Source: Bacteroidota bacterium
GTDB taxonomy: Bacteria > Bacteroidota > Bacteroidia > Bacteroidales > CAIXZF01
Assembly: GCA_022709385.1 (NCBI GenBank)
Contig: JAKLIX010000006.1
Coordinates: 62,001 to 126,000 of the forward strand
Length of the DNA stretch: 64,000 nucleotides
Direction: 5' to 3'
Position 1 is the first letter of the stretch. Every line of letters starts with the position of its first letter. The notes beneath the pieces are model-generated. The model was not told where the DNA came from, searched no databases, and was given only the letters and a program-made list of their open reading frames with translations. The position numbers were made by a program, and so were the translations under genes. Shown in pieces: positions 44,731-53,500 of this stretch.

Positions 44731-44810
44731 GGTTCATTAAACTTTAAACCGTAGGCTTTATACAATAAACTAAACTTCTAAACCAATAAACGCCTAAACC
44801 GTTCTCCGGC
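44731..44810. repeat. Dispersed intergenic repeat, core copy D
   Basis: Begins GGTTCATTAAACTTTAAACC and ends CCGTTCTCCGGC. The middle is shorter than in copies A and B. Confidence 0.75.
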
Positions 44811-44853
44811 ATTTCCGGGGTTTCCTCGGGTATTGAAAACCATGTTTTACATT

Positions 44854-44895
44854 GCGGGAATGCCAGAGTGCAGGAATGCCGGAATGCGGGAATGA
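44854..44895. repeat. Short degenerate tandem, about 9-base GCGGGAATG unit
   Basis: Four to five imperfect units (GCGGGAATG, GCAGGAATG, CCGGAATG, GCGGGAATG). It lies 7 bases beyond the stop of the lutA-like gene. Confidence 0.6.
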
Positions 44896-44902
44896 GGGGA
44901 GT

Positions 44903-45622
44903 CTACCATCCTGCAGCAAGCACGTCCGCCAGGTGTATCACCTTGATGGGCAGCTCGTGTTTTCTGATGTAGGTTTCCTGGTGCATCAGGCAGGAGAGGT
45001 CGGTGGAAACAATATACGCAGCGCCTGTCTGCAGGGCTTTTTCCACCTTTTGTTCGGCCATGGCCGTGGAAATGGGTTCGGCTTTCACCGAGAAAGTCCC
45101 GCCGAAGCCGCAGCAGACCTCGGTGTCCTCCATCTCGACGAGCTCGAGTCCCCTCACATGTTGCAGCAGTATCCTTGGTTCCTCCCGTATGCCGTATTCT
45201 CTAAGGGCTGCACAGGAATCATGATAGGTCACTTTCTCCTGAAAGGTGGCGCCCGTGTCGGTAACTTTGAGGATATTCACCAGGAAATCCGAAAATTCGT
45301 AGATATTCCTTCGCACCTGCTTGTATTCATTGTGCAGGGCCGTATTATGAAACAGCTTCGGGAAGTAATTCCGGACATAAGCCACGCAGGAAGCGGAAGG
45401 ACCGATGATGGGGCGGTCGTTCGGGAAATCCCTGATGAATTTTTCACCGATGGCTTTGGCTTCGTCCCAGAAGCCGCTGTTGAATGCAAGCTGGCCGCAA
45501 CAGGTCTGGTTGGTGTTGTAATGGATCCCCACGCCGAATTTCTCGAGCACCTTTACCACGTTGAATCCCGTCTCGGGATAAAACTGGTCGATGAAACAGG
45601 GCATAAACAGATCTGCGATCAT
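44903..45622 (-). CDS. (Fe-S)-binding CCG-domain protein, LutA/YkgE-like
   Basis: Protein of 239 residues with two cysteine-rich CCG domains. The first carries QTCCGQLAFNSG and the second HDSCAALREYG followed by EVCCGFGGTFS, as in LutA/YkgE, the small subunit of the lactate oxidation complex. The start chosen (ATG at 45622) gives MIADLFMPCFIDQFYPETG, the usual N-terminus of the family; a longer frame adds 12 unlikely residues. LutB and LutC partners are not in the window, so lactate oxidation is not shown, and a heterodisulfide-reductase-like role is equally possible. It follows aroA by 68 bases on the same strand and may belong to the aroB-aroA transcript. Confidence 0.85.
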   Translation of the reverse strand: MIADLFMPCFIDQFYPETGFNVVKVLEKFGVGIHYNTNQTCCGQLAFNSGFWDEAKAIGEKFIRDFPNDRPIIGPSASCVAYVRNYFPKLFHNTALHNEYKQVRRNIYEFSDFLVNILKVTDTGATFQEKVTYHDSCAALREYGIREEPRILLQHVRGLELVEMEDTEVCCGFGGTFSVKAEPISTAMAEQKVEKALQTGAAYIVSTDLSCLMHQETYIRKHELPIKVIHLADVLAAGW

Positions 45623-45690
45623 GGGGCTTGGCCGTATTCTTGCATAAATTCTATGCAAACGTACTTGTTTTCAGATGAACGGGCAAATGT

Positions 45691-46983
45691 TCAGTCCGGT
45701 TTTTTTTCTTCCACCCTGAAACCTGCCTGGCGAAGGTCATCCCAGTAGGAAGGGTAGGATTTTGCCACGGCTACGCCACTATCGAACAGCAGGCTGCCTT
45801 CCTTCAGACAGAGCGGGGCCAGCGACATCAGGATGCGGTGATCGTTGGCCGACTGAAGGACCGGTTTTTCCATTACGGTCTGTTTTTTTCCCGTGAACAC
45901 CATCCGGTCCGGGTAGCGGAGCAAACCATAACCAAGTGATGCAAGCGAACGGTAAAGGACTTCCGCCCGGTCTGATTCCTTGATGGCAAGGTTCTGTATC
46001 TGATCAAGCGAACCTTGCACCTCCAGTCCGGCCATGGTGGCGGCAAGGGCGGGTGCCAGGTCGGGGTGATGCTTCAGCATGAAGTGCTGCCCTTGCTTCA
46101 CTTGTCTGTCTTTTTTCAGGAGTAATCCTTCCGGATGTTTTTCAATTCCGACGCCCAGGCAACTGAAGTATCCTGCCGCCGCGGCGTCGCCCTGCAGGCT
46201 TTCCTGCTTCAGCCCGCGCAGCAGGATACCTGCTTCTGCCGACAGGGCTGCGACTTCGAACCAGTAAGAAGCGGCACTCCAGTCGGCCTCCACTTCCAAA
46301 GGCTTGTAAACGTATGGTTTACCCGGTACCGAGATCATTTTCCCTTTTTCACTGACCGCTATGCCGTTCTGGCGCATCAGCTGCAGGGTCATGTCAAGGT
46401 AGGGACGGGAGCTGATGCTGCCTGTAAAGGTGATTTCCAGTCCCTCCGGCATCATGGGTGCAGCCATCAGCAGGGAGGAAGCGAACTGGGAGCTTTCTGC
46501 CGAAGAAACCCCGGTCTTTCCCCCTTTGAGCTGTCTGCCGTTGATGAGTAAAGGCGGGAAATTCGCCTGGCCGGTATACCGGATGTCGGCGCCGATCTGC
46601 AGCAGGGCTTCCACCAGGGCGCCCACGGGCCGTTGTTTCATGCGTTTATCCCCTGTCAGCAGCCAGCTGCCCGGAAGATTCGCGAGGTAGGATGTGAGAA
46701 AACGGAGGACAGTCCCGGCATTGCCACAATCAAGGCTTACTGTTTCCCTGCCCGCTTCATCTTTTCCACATTGTCGGATCCGCTCCAGTAACTGCTGCAT
46801 CAGCAGTGTATCGCCGGAGTCCGGAAGATTCCTTACAGGCTCGCTGGCGCCGGCCATGGCCCTGATCAGCAGCAGGCGGTTCGCGATGCTTTTGGAACCC
46901 GGAAGGCTAACTTCAGTGTATACCTTGCAGCCGGCGGGCGGATCGATATGCAACTGGGGACTCGCTGAAGATGTTTTGGCCAT
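45691..46983 (-). CDS. aroA: 3-phosphoshikimate 1-carboxyvinyltransferase (EPSP synthase)
   Basis: Protein of 430 residues, typical length. It joins shikimate-3-phosphate and phosphoenolpyruvate in the sixth step of the shikimate pathway, in the cytoplasm. Family motifs are visible: LPGSKSIANR near the N-terminus, the GNAGTVLRFLT signature, KESDRA and NDHRILMSLAPL. The glycine in GNAGT and the paired basic residues are conserved. The start is the ATG at 46983, 4 bases after the aroB stop. The longer open frame would overlap aroB by about 85 bases and adds a low-complexity N-terminus. It follows aroB in a two-gene unit, so its translation is probably linked to aroB. Confidence 0.95.
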   Translation of the reverse strand: MAKTSSASPQLHIDPPAGCKVYTEVSLPGSKSIANRLLLIRAMAGASEPVRNLPDSGDTLLMQQLLERIRQCGKDEAGRETVSLDCGNAGTVLRFLTSYLANLPGSWLLTGDKRMKQRPVGALVEALLQIGADIRYTGQANFPPLLINGRQLKGGKTGVSSAESSQFASSLLMAAPMMPEGLEITFTGSISSRPYLDMTLQLMRQNGIAVSEKGKMISVPGKPYVYKPLEVEADWSAASYWFEVAALSAEAGILLRGLKQESLQGDAAAAGYFSCLGVGIEKHPEGLLLKKDRQVKQGQHFMLKHHPDLAPALAATMAGLEVQGSLDQIQNLAIKESDRAEVLYRSLASLGYGLLRYPDRMVFTGKKQTVMEKPVLQSANDHRILMSLAPLCLKEGSLLFDSGVAVAKSYPSYWDDLRQAGFRVEEKKPD

Positions 46984-46987
46984 GGTG

Positions 46988-48034
46988 TTATAATTTCCTG
47001 AGGAGGCTGAGGATTTCCGTTTCCGGCACAGGTACATCGAAGACCGTCCGGCCGGGCTTTTCGCACAAGGCAAAGCGGATCTGAGTACCGAGATTTTTCT
47101 TGTCGTGTCTCATGAGGCTGCACAATGCTTCCTCCTGGCCCGCAGGGATCAGATCTCCCGGAAAATGCCTGTCGAGGAAGTCCGTGATCTGCTGTCCGTC
47201 CGCCTCGTTCATGATGCCAAGCCGGACTGCCAGCAGGCTTTCGTATTTCATGCCGCAAGCCACGGCTTCACCATGTGTAACTGCTTTGTTTACAGATAAG
47301 TAATAGCTCTCGATCGCATGTCCGACTGTATGTCCGAAATTCAGGATTTTCCGTCTGCCGTTCTCATAAGGATCTTCGTCACAGATATTTTTTTTCAGCA
47401 GGGCCGCTGTCCGTATCCATGAGTCGGGTGGTTTTTCGCAAGGGTTCAGGCTGCCGCGGATTTCTTCCCAGAAGCTTTTGTTGCAGACCAGGGCCGTTTT
47501 AACCATCTCGGCCAGGCCTTCCCTGAGGTGTGATGCGGGAAGGGTATTCAGGAAGGCAGGTTCGATCAGGGTCCGGATGGCCGGCCGGAAGCTTCCGATC
47601 TGGTTTTTAAGCCCGAGGTGGTTAACGCCTGTCTTGCCGCCTATGGCCGCATCCACCTGGGCAAGCAGGCTTGTGGGAATATGGATGTGACGGATACCCC
47701 GTTTGTAAACGGATGCGGCGAATCCGCCCAGATCGCAAACCATGCCGCCGCCCAGGTTGATCAGGATGCTGTCGCGGCCGGCTCCCTGTGCTTCCAGTTC
47801 CGACCATACCTGCCGGCAAGTCTCCAGGGTTTTGTGTTGTTCACCGGCGCTGATGGTGATCAGGCGGAAGGCCTCAGCCATGGGCAACATATTGATAAAC
47901 AATGGCCTGCATAGCCTTGCCGTATTTTCATCAGCCAGTAGGAAAATGTTTTGGGAACCCTTGTCAAGGCCGCCCAGCCAGGCCCCTGTCCGGGACCATG
48001 ATCCCCTTCCGATAAATTGAATTCTTTCTTTCAT
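46988..48034 (-). CDS. aroB: 3-dehydroquinate synthase
   Basis: Protein of 348 residues. It converts DAHP to 3-dehydroquinate in step two of the shikimate pathway, using NAD and a divalent metal. The NAD-binding segment GGGMVCDLGGFAASV, the phosphate/substrate loop PTSLLAQVDAAIGGKTGVN and the metal ligands in REGLAEMVK, HTVGHAIE and HGEAVACGM are all present. I start at the ATG at 48034 (MKERIQFIG). An ATG 33 bases further upstream would leave only 17 bases to the divergent rtcB start and would swallow the likely promoter. It forms an operon with aroA. Confidence 0.95.
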   Translation of the reverse strand: MKERIQFIGRGSWSRTGAWLGGLDKGSQNIFLLADENTARLCRPLFINMLPMAEAFRLITISAGEQHKTLETCRQVWSELEAQGAGRDSILINLGGGMVCDLGGFAASVYKRGIRHIHIPTSLLAQVDAAIGGKTGVNHLGLKNQIGSFRPAIRTLIEPAFLNTLPASHLREGLAEMVKTALVCNKSFWEEIRGSLNPCEKPPDSWIRTAALLKKNICDEDPYENGRRKILNFGHTVGHAIESYYLSVNKAVTHGEAVACGMKYESLLAVRLGIMNEADGQQITDFLDRHFPGDLIPAGQEEALCSLMRHDKKNLGTQIRFALCEKPGRTVFDVPVPETEILSLLRKL

Positions 48035-48053
48035 GGCCCTGTCATGATCCTTA

Positions 48054-48061
48054 CAAAAATA
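48054..48061 (-). promoter_or_regulatory. Possible -7 promoter box for aroB-aroA
   Basis: The minus strand reads TATTTTTG, fitting TAnnTTTG, about 20 bases before the aroB ATG at 48034. No -33 TTTG sits at the expected distance, so support is limited. Confidence 0.35.
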
Positions 48062-48084
48062 ATTCATTCTATCTTAGTAGCCTG

Positions 48085-49368
48085 ATGGGATCAAAAAAGA
48101 AGAGGAACAGCAACCGCATACCCGTCCACCGGGTGGATGAATACGCCGGGCAGGAGGTGATACTGCGGGAGAAGACCGGTGATTACCGGATCTACGGGGC
48201 ACAATACATTGAGAAAGGAGCCCTCGACCAGATGGATACGGCCATGCGGCTGCCGGTGTCCAGGGCCGGGGCATTGATGCCCGACGCACACCAGGGGTAC
48301 GGCCTCCCGATCGGAGGCGTGCTTGCTACGGATCCTTCGGTGGTGATCCCTTATGCTGTCGGAGTCGACATCGCCTGCCGCATGTGTATGACGGTTTTTG
48401 ATGAGCATCCTTCCCTGATAAGGAGAGACAGCGGGCTGCTGAAACAACTGCTCGAATCGCACACCCATTTCGGTGTGGGTTCCACAAACAGAACCCACGT
48501 GGATACCACTGTTTTCGACCGCCTGACCTGGTCGGAGATCCCCATCGTGAAGGAACTCAGGGATCTTGCATACAGTCAGCTCGGGACAAGCGGTGCAGGC
48601 AATCATTTCGTGGAATGGGGCACTTTGGATATCAGAAAGTATGATGATCTGCTCAGACTGTCTGAAGGAAGCTACCTTGCATTGCTGAGCCACAGCGGAT
48701 CGCGCGGTTTTGGTAACGCACTGGCTGAGTGGTTTTCGGGCCTGGCAATGAAGAAGACACGGCTGCCTCAGGAGGCGAGGCACCTTGCCTGGCTCTCCAT
48801 GGACTCGGAAGAAGGACAGGAGTACTGGCAGGCCATGGAACTGGCCGGATTGTATGCCTCGGCCAATCATCATGAGATTCATGCTAAGATCAGAAAGGAG
48901 TTTGGAAGGGAAGTGCTTGCCACTGTTGAGAATCATCATAATTTTGCATGGAAGGAAAGGCTGGCCGACGGGCGGGAGGTGACCGTTCACCGTAAAGGAG
49001 CCACCCCTGCCTACCGCCACAGCCTGGGGATCATTCCCGGATCCATGACCCAGGATGGTTATGTGGTCAGGGGGAAGGGCAATGCCGTGTCACTGTCATC
49101 CGCCTCCCACGGGGCCGGAAGGCTGATGTCGCGGAACCAGGCTTTTAAGCAACTCCGCCGTTGCGATCTTGACCAGTACCTCCTGGAAAAAGGAGTGAAG
49201 CTTTCGGGCGGGGATGTGGATGAATCCCCGGTCGTGTATAAAGACCTCGAAAAGGTGATGGCAGCCCAGTCCGAGCTGGTGGAAATACTGGCTTCATTCA
49301 GCCCGGGCATTGTGAAAATGGCTCCGCCCGACAAATGGAGCAGAAAGAAAGCAGGTTTGGATATTTAA
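48085..49368 (+). CDS. rtcB: RtcB-type RNA ligase
   Basis: Protein of 427 residues. RtcB joins RNA ends carrying 2',3'-cyclic phosphate or 3'-phosphate to 5'-OH ends, using GTP and Mn2+. Visible motifs are DAHQGYGLPIGGVLA, GVDIACRM (Asp and Cys metal ligands), GNHFVEWG, HSGSRGFG, the ANHHEIH pair, HRKGATPA and SASHGAGRLMSR. The histidine of the last motif, at about residue 342, is the expected guanylylation site. Archease and the transcriptional regulator RtcR are not in the window, so it is probably constitutive or RNA-repair related rather than part of the rtcBA operon known from E. coli. It diverges from aroB. Confidence 0.95.
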   Translation: MGSKKKRNSNRIPVHRVDEYAGQEVILREKTGDYRIYGAQYIEKGALDQMDTAMRLPVSRAGALMPDAHQGYGLPIGGVLATDPSVVIPYAVGVDIACRMCMTVFDEHPSLIRRDSGLLKQLLESHTHFGVGSTNRTHVDTTVFDRLTWSEIPIVKELRDLAYSQLGTSGAGNHFVEWGTLDIRKYDDLLRLSEGSYLALLSHSGSRGFGNALAEWFSGLAMKKTRLPQEARHLAWLSMDSEEGQEYWQAMELAGLYASANHHEIHAKIRKEFGREVLATVENHHNFAWKERLADGREVTVHRKGATPAYRHSLGIIPGSMTQDGYVVRGKGNAVSLSSASHGAGRLMSRNQAFKQLRRCDLDQYLLEKGVKLSGGDVDESPVVYKDLEKVMAAQSELVEILASFSPGIVKMAPPDKWSRKKAGLDI

Positions 49369-49379
49369 TTGTCTTTGTC

Positions 49380-50549
49380 ATGTTAGATTTTCAGAACACC
49401 GGTATTGCATTCAGGCATCGTAGCGACAGGGATCTTCGGCGTTCCGCCCTGTTGTTTACACTGCTGTCGCACCCATGGCTGGTAAAGCTTGCCAACGGCC
49501 TGTTGAAATTTGCCCTGGCACTGCGTATACCGGTCGCCTGGATCGTTAAACCCACAGTGTATAAGCAGTTTGTGGGCGGCGTATCGATCACCGACTGTTT
49601 GCCGGCGACCCATTCGCTTGCACACTATGGAGTTTTTTCCATTCTTGATTACAGCGTGGAGGGCGGTCATTCGGAGCAACAGATCAGGCAGACCCATGAA
49701 GAAACCTTACGAACGGTGGTTCATGCGGCAGCCGATCTGAATGTGCCCTTTGCCGTATTCAAACCCACGGCCTTTGGGGATCTGGAGACCCTTTCAAAGG
49801 ACTTCAGCCCGGCAACATCACTCGAATCAACGGCTCATCAGGGATTGCTGCAGTATGTCAGCCGGATCGACCAGCTTTGCGCCGCGGCCCGGGATGCGGA
49901 TGTTCCTATCATGATCGATGCCGAGGACAGCTGGTACCAGGACCTGGTGGATGCCGTGGTGACCCTGATGATGAAACGTTACAACAAAGAAAAGGCGATC
50001 GTGTACAATACCCTGCAGATGTACCGCCACGACAGGCTTGCCCATCTGTCGGAGGCGATCCGGCAGGCAAGGGAACAGGGATATTATTATGGTGTGAAAT
50101 TCGTCAGGGGCGCATATATGGAGAAAGAACGCGCCCGGGCTGCCCGCCTGGGCTATCCTTCACCCATCTATCCCGACAAGATGGGAACCGACCAGGCCTT
50201 CGATGAAGCCCTGAAAGTTGCCATGAACAACCTCGACATCGTTTCCGTGTTTTGCGGAACACACAATGAGGACAGCTGTTACCTGCTTGCTTCGCTGATC
50301 GCCGAAAAACAACTGGCATCCAACGATATACGGATCTGTTTTTCCCAGTTATACGGAATGAGTGACCATATCAGCTTTAACCTGGCCCATGCCGGGTACC
50401 GGGTGGCCAAGTACCTGCCATACGGACCGGTACGGCATGTGATGCCTTATCTTTTCCGGAGGGCGGAAGAGAACACTTCCATTGCCGGGCAGACCGGACG
50501 GGAACTCAGGCTGGTGAGGCAGGAGATAAAAAGAAGAAAGGGAAAGTGA
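49380..50549 (+). CDS. Single-domain proline dehydrogenase (PRODH)
   Basis: Protein of 389 residues with the FAD-dependent proline dehydrogenase barrel. It oxidises proline to pyrroline-5-carboxylate. Family motifs are YGVKFVRGAYMEKER, GTHNEDS, AKYLPYGPVRHVMPYL and RRAEENTSI. It lacks the P5C dehydrogenase and DNA-binding domains of the bifunctional PutA, so a separate P5C dehydrogenase must exist elsewhere. The start is placed at the ATG at 49380 (MLDFQNTGIAF), 11 bases after the rtcB stop. An upstream ATG would overlap rtcB by 34 bases. It is probably cotranscribed with rtcB. Confidence 0.93.
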   Translation: MLDFQNTGIAFRHRSDRDLRRSALLFTLLSHPWLVKLANGLLKFALALRIPVAWIVKPTVYKQFVGGVSITDCLPATHSLAHYGVFSILDYSVEGGHSEQQIRQTHEETLRTVVHAAADLNVPFAVFKPTAFGDLETLSKDFSPATSLESTAHQGLLQYVSRIDQLCAAARDADVPIMIDAEDSWYQDLVDAVVTLMMKRYNKEKAIVYNTLQMYRHDRLAHLSEAIRQAREQGYYYGVKFVRGAYMEKERARAARLGYPSPIYPDKMGTDQAFDEALKVAMNNLDIVSVFCGTHNEDSCYLLASLIAEKQLASNDIRICFSQLYGMSDHISFNLAHAGYRVAKYLPYGPVRHVMPYLFRRAEENTSIAGQTGRELRLVRQEIKRRKGK

Positions 50550-50569
50550 GCAGCTTGCAATTTGTTTTG

Positions 50570-50577
50570 TAATTTTG
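50570..50577 (+). promoter_or_regulatory. -7 promoter box for the CAP-domain lipoprotein
   Basis: TAATTTTG fits TAnnTTTG and lies 13 bases before the ATG at 50591. No -33 TTTG sits at the usual 19-23-base distance; a TTG at 50554-50556 is too close. Confidence 0.4.
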
Positions 50578-50590
50578 AAAAAAAAATGTC

Positions 50591-51835
50591 ATGAACAGGA
50601 AAAGCTTATTGCCGGTAGCAGTCTTGTTATCCGGTTTATTGTTTTTTGTCTCCTGCGGAGAGGATGAAACCATCGACCTTACCAATCTGATCGGAATTGA
50701 AGTGTTTCCGGGCGATACCATCATGGAAGTGGGAACCACGGTACAATTCAGGGCCATGGGCTTATTTTCCGACAGCAGCACCAAAGACATTACTTCCTCG
50801 GTGTCATGGGCTGCATCTCCCAAGGGTGTGGTCGAGATCAGCGGAGGCGGGCTTGCCACTGCCCTGGAGAAAGGTGAAACCTATGTTGTGGCCGGCGGAG
50901 GAGCCGTTGTCGGAGGCGCCGTTTGCGTCAGTACCGATGCAGCCGGGCTCGACAGGGAGAAAATTCTCCTTGATTATGAGGTGCATTACCTGGGAACCAA
51001 CCTCAGCAATTGCGGATGGACCGGAGCCGTATCCGGCTGCGATGCCGGCACGGCCAGTGATGAATCCCATAATAAGGTGGCTGAGCGTATCAACTATTAC
51101 CGCCGCATGGTGGGCCTGAACGATGATGTGACCCTGGATGCCGCCAAGGGTGCCAAGTGCCAGGAAGCTGCCCTGATGATGAAAGCCAACAACCAGTTGA
51201 GCCACAATCCCCCTACCAGTTGGACCTGTTATACGGCCGACGGAGCTGAAGCTGCCGCCAATTCAAACATTGCACTGGGCATGCATTCTGTCAATGCCGT
51301 CACCGGATACATGGACGATTTCGGGGCCAACAACAAGGACGTGGGCCACCGCCGCTGGCTGATTTACTCCAAGGCAAAGGTCATGGGCGACGGATCCACC
51401 GACGGTTCCAACGCCATCTGGGTGATGGGCAACAGCGGCAATCCTTATCCTGCCAACATGCCCGAGTATTTCTCCTGGCCTCCCAAAGGCTATGTGCCTG
51501 CTCCCCTGGTCTTCGACCGCTGGTCATTCTCCAAACCCGATGCCGACTTCAATGCCGCCGCAGTGACCATGAAAGATGCAAGCAATAATTCGGTCACAGT
51601 GAGTGTCATCGCCCGCTCCGTTGGCTACGGCGACAATGCCATTGTTTGGGAACCCACCGGCATCAACCTCGGCGGCCCGGGTGACGTGAAGTATACCGTA
51701 ACCCTAACCGACGTGAATGTGGGAGGAACCCCCAAAACCTACACCTATACGGTTACCATCGTGCAGCCGGGCAAAGGAAAGAATGATCCTTACCAGGAAC
51801 TCAAGCGGGCTAATCCGCAGTGGCAGGTCCACTGA
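50591..51835 (+). CDS. Lipoprotein with BIG2-like and CAP (SCP-like) domains
   Basis: Protein of 414 residues. A lipoprotein signal peptide ends at FFVSC|GEDE. The acidic residues directly after the lipidated cysteine resemble the Bacteroidota surface-export signal, so it may sit on the outer leaflet. Residues about 33-115 look like a bacterial Ig-like (BIG2) domain (VFPGDTIMEVGTTVQFRAMG, SSVSWAASP). From about 155 a CAP/SCP-like domain follows, with HNKVAERINYYRRMVGL, the CQEAALMMKANNQLSHNPP helix and GHRRWLI. CAP domains occur in secreted proteins of diverse or unknown function, so no reaction is assigned. Its stop directly abuts the stop of the converging alanine dehydrogenase gene. Confidence 0.85.
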   Translation: MNRKSLLPVAVLLSGLLFFVSCGEDETIDLTNLIGIEVFPGDTIMEVGTTVQFRAMGLFSDSSTKDITSSVSWAASPKGVVEISGGGLATALEKGETYVVAGGGAVVGGAVCVSTDAAGLDREKILLDYEVHYLGTNLSNCGWTGAVSGCDAGTASDESHNKVAERINYYRRMVGLNDDVTLDAAKGAKCQEAALMMKANNQLSHNPPTSWTCYTADGAEAAANSNIALGMHSVNAVTGYMDDFGANNKDVGHRRWLIYSKAKVMGDGSTDGSNAIWVMGNSGNPYPANMPEYFSWPPKGYVPAPLVFDRWSFSKPDADFNAAAVTMKDASNNSVTVSVIARSVGYGDNAIVWEPTGINLGGPGDVKYTVTLTDVNVGGTPKTYTYTVTIVQPGKGKNDPYQELKRANPQWQVH

Positions 51836-53038
51836 TCAGGTGTAAGCAGCCATCAGCAGGTCGATATCCTGGAAAGGCAGCCCGAAGTGCTCCCCTGCAT
51901 ACTTGTGGGTGAGGATGCCATTATAAAGATAAATGCCATGCCTGAAACCGGGGTCGTCTTTCACCTGTTTTTCCACCCCGCCCGAGTCTCCCATGTTCAG
52001 CAGGATGGGTGCAAAGAAATTGCTGAGTGCGTATGAGGCCGTGTTGGGAACCCTGGAAGCGATGTTAGGCACGCAGTAATGGGTGATCCCGTGCACCTGG
52101 AATACCGGGTTGCTGTGGCTGGTTACCCGTGATGTCTCGAAACAGCCTCCCTGGTCAATGCTCACGTCGATGATCACCGATCCTTCCTTCATCTCCCTGA
52201 TCATTGGTTCGGTGATCAGGCAGGGCGGCCTCCCATCGGGGGTATGGATGGCCCCGATCATCACATCGGCACTGCGCATGGCCTTCACCAGTACCTTGGG
52301 TTGTATGATGCTTGTGAATATTCTGTTATTCAGGTTGGTTTGTATCCTTCTTAGCTTGTAAATATTGTTGTCGAAGACTTTCACCGTGGCTCCCATCCCC
52401 ATGGCGGCCCTTGCCGCGGATTCGCCCACCGTGCCGGCGCCCAGGATAATGACTTCGGTGGGGGATATCCCCGGAAACCCTCCGAGAATGCGTCCCTTAC
52501 CCAGTTGCGGATGACTCAGGTATTCCGATGCCACCAGGATGGCGGTACTGCCTGCAATCTCACTCATGGCCCTGACAAGGGGGAAGCTTTTCGTCTTGTC
52601 GCGGATGTGTTCGAAGGCAATGGCCGTGATCTTACGGCTCATCAGCTGCCGGAAATAGTCTGCCTGTTGGGTCCCCATCTGAAGACTTGAAACCAGTACC
52701 TGTCTTTCTTTCATCAGGGCGGTTTCTGCCAGTGATGGGGGAGCGACTTTCAGGATGATGTCCGACGACTGGTACACTTCTGCCGGGCTGCTCACCAACT
52801 CAGCACCGGACTCTGTGAATTCCAGATCGGCAAAATGAGCTGAATTACCCGCCTTTGCTTCAAATATCACCCGGTGACCCTGCTGGACAATCACGCTTAC
52901 TGCCTCCGGGGCAAGCGCGATCCGCTTTTCTTCAAGGTTCACTTCCCTGGGGACGCCTATCACCAGGTGGCTCTTACGCCGCATTACTTCCAGCATTTCT
53001 TCCCGGGGCATCAACTGCCCGGATGAAGTGAGATTCAT
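51836..53038 (-). CDS. ald: Alanine dehydrogenase
   Basis: Protein of 400 residues of the AlaDH/PNT family. It interconverts alanine and pyruvate with NAD(H). Motifs are IGVPREVNLEEKRIALAPE at the N-terminus, FEHIRDKTKSFPLVRAMSEI, the Rossmann loop GAGTVGESAARAAMGMGA ending in an acidic residue (VFDNN, expected for NAD), SIDQGGCFETSR and HYCVPNIASRVPNTAS. The missing PNT membrane domains and the single-chain length favour alanine dehydrogenase over transhydrogenase. It is the third gene of a porX-tsaE-ald run, 39 bases after tsaE. From memory, this order is common in Bacteroidota. Confidence 0.9.
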   Translation of the reverse strand: MNLTSSGQLMPREEMLEVMRRKSHLVIGVPREVNLEEKRIALAPEAVSVIVQQGHRVIFEAKAGNSAHFADLEFTESGAELVSSPAEVYQSSDIILKVAPPSLAETALMKERQVLVSSLQMGTQQADYFRQLMSRKITAIAFEHIRDKTKSFPLVRAMSEIAGSTAILVASEYLSHPQLGKGRILGGFPGISPTEVIILGAGTVGESAARAAMGMGATVKVFDNNIYKLRRIQTNLNNRIFTSIIQPKVLVKAMRSADVMIGAIHTPDGRPPCLITEPMIREMKEGSVIIDVSIDQGGCFETSRVTSHSNPVFQVHGITHYCVPNIASRVPNTASYALSNFFAPILLNMGDSGGVEKQVKDDPGFRHGIYLYNGILTHKYAGEHFGLPFQDIDLLMAAYT

Positions 53039-53077
53039 GATCTTGCGCTTATTCCGTAAAAGTAGTCAAAATCGGAT

Positions 53078-53497
53078 TCAGAAGGAAATCCGGCGGATCC
53101 CCTCCTCACCGCTTTCTTCTATCCTGATGTATACGCATCCGGCAGGCAAAAGTTCAGTGATTTTTTCAGGCCATTCGATCAGGCAATAATAAGCGCTGAA
53201 GAAATAATGTTCATAGCCGATATCCATCACTTCTGCAATGTTCTTAATACGGTAGAAATCAAAATGATATACAGGATCACCGCCAGGCAGGAGGTACTCG
53301 TTTACCAGGGCAAAGGTGGGGCTGCTCACATTCCCCCTGACACCCAGTACCCGGCAGATGGCTTTGATCAGCGTGGTCTTGCCCGCACCCATCGTCCCCT
53401 CGAAAGCAAAAATGCGTTTTCCGCTGTGGGTATCCAGAATACGCTGTGCCACCAGGGGCAGGGTTTCCAGTGCGGCGGTGACTGTATTCCCGGGCAT
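53078..53497 (-). CDS. tsaE: tRNA t6A37 biosynthesis ATPase TsaE
   Basis: Protein of 139 residues, normal for TsaE. The P-loop GTMGAGKTTLIKAICR, the SSPTFALVNEY segment, the HFDFYRI motif and the IEWPEKI motif are all present. TsaE works with TsaB and TsaD to place threonylcarbamoyl on A37 of ANN-decoding tRNAs in the cytoplasm. The gene starts 3 bases after the porX stop and is probably translated from the porX transcript. Confidence 0.95.
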   Translation of the reverse strand: MPGNTVTAALETLPLVAQRILDTHSGKRIFAFEGTMGAGKTTLIKAICRVLGVRGNVSSPTFALVNEYLLPGGDPVYHFDFYRIKNIAEVMDIGYEHYFFSAYYCLIEWPEKITELLPAGCVYIRIEESGEEGIRRISF

Positions 53498-53500
53498 CGC

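Larger units (their letters stand above)
44076..44902. other. 827-base non-coding region rich in short repeats
   Basis: No credible gene. From left to right it holds the promoter of the 2236-residue gene, repeat core copy C, full copy B with an inserted 14-base palindrome, a short CTATGTG repeat, core copy D and a 9-base GGAATGC-type tandem just before the end of the lutA-like gene. Confidence 0.75.

Noticed and set aside
44076..44902. Small genes or tRNA in the 827-base gap
   Set aside because: No open frame longer than a few dozen codons with a plausible start, and no cloverleaf-like sequence. The content is short repeats.
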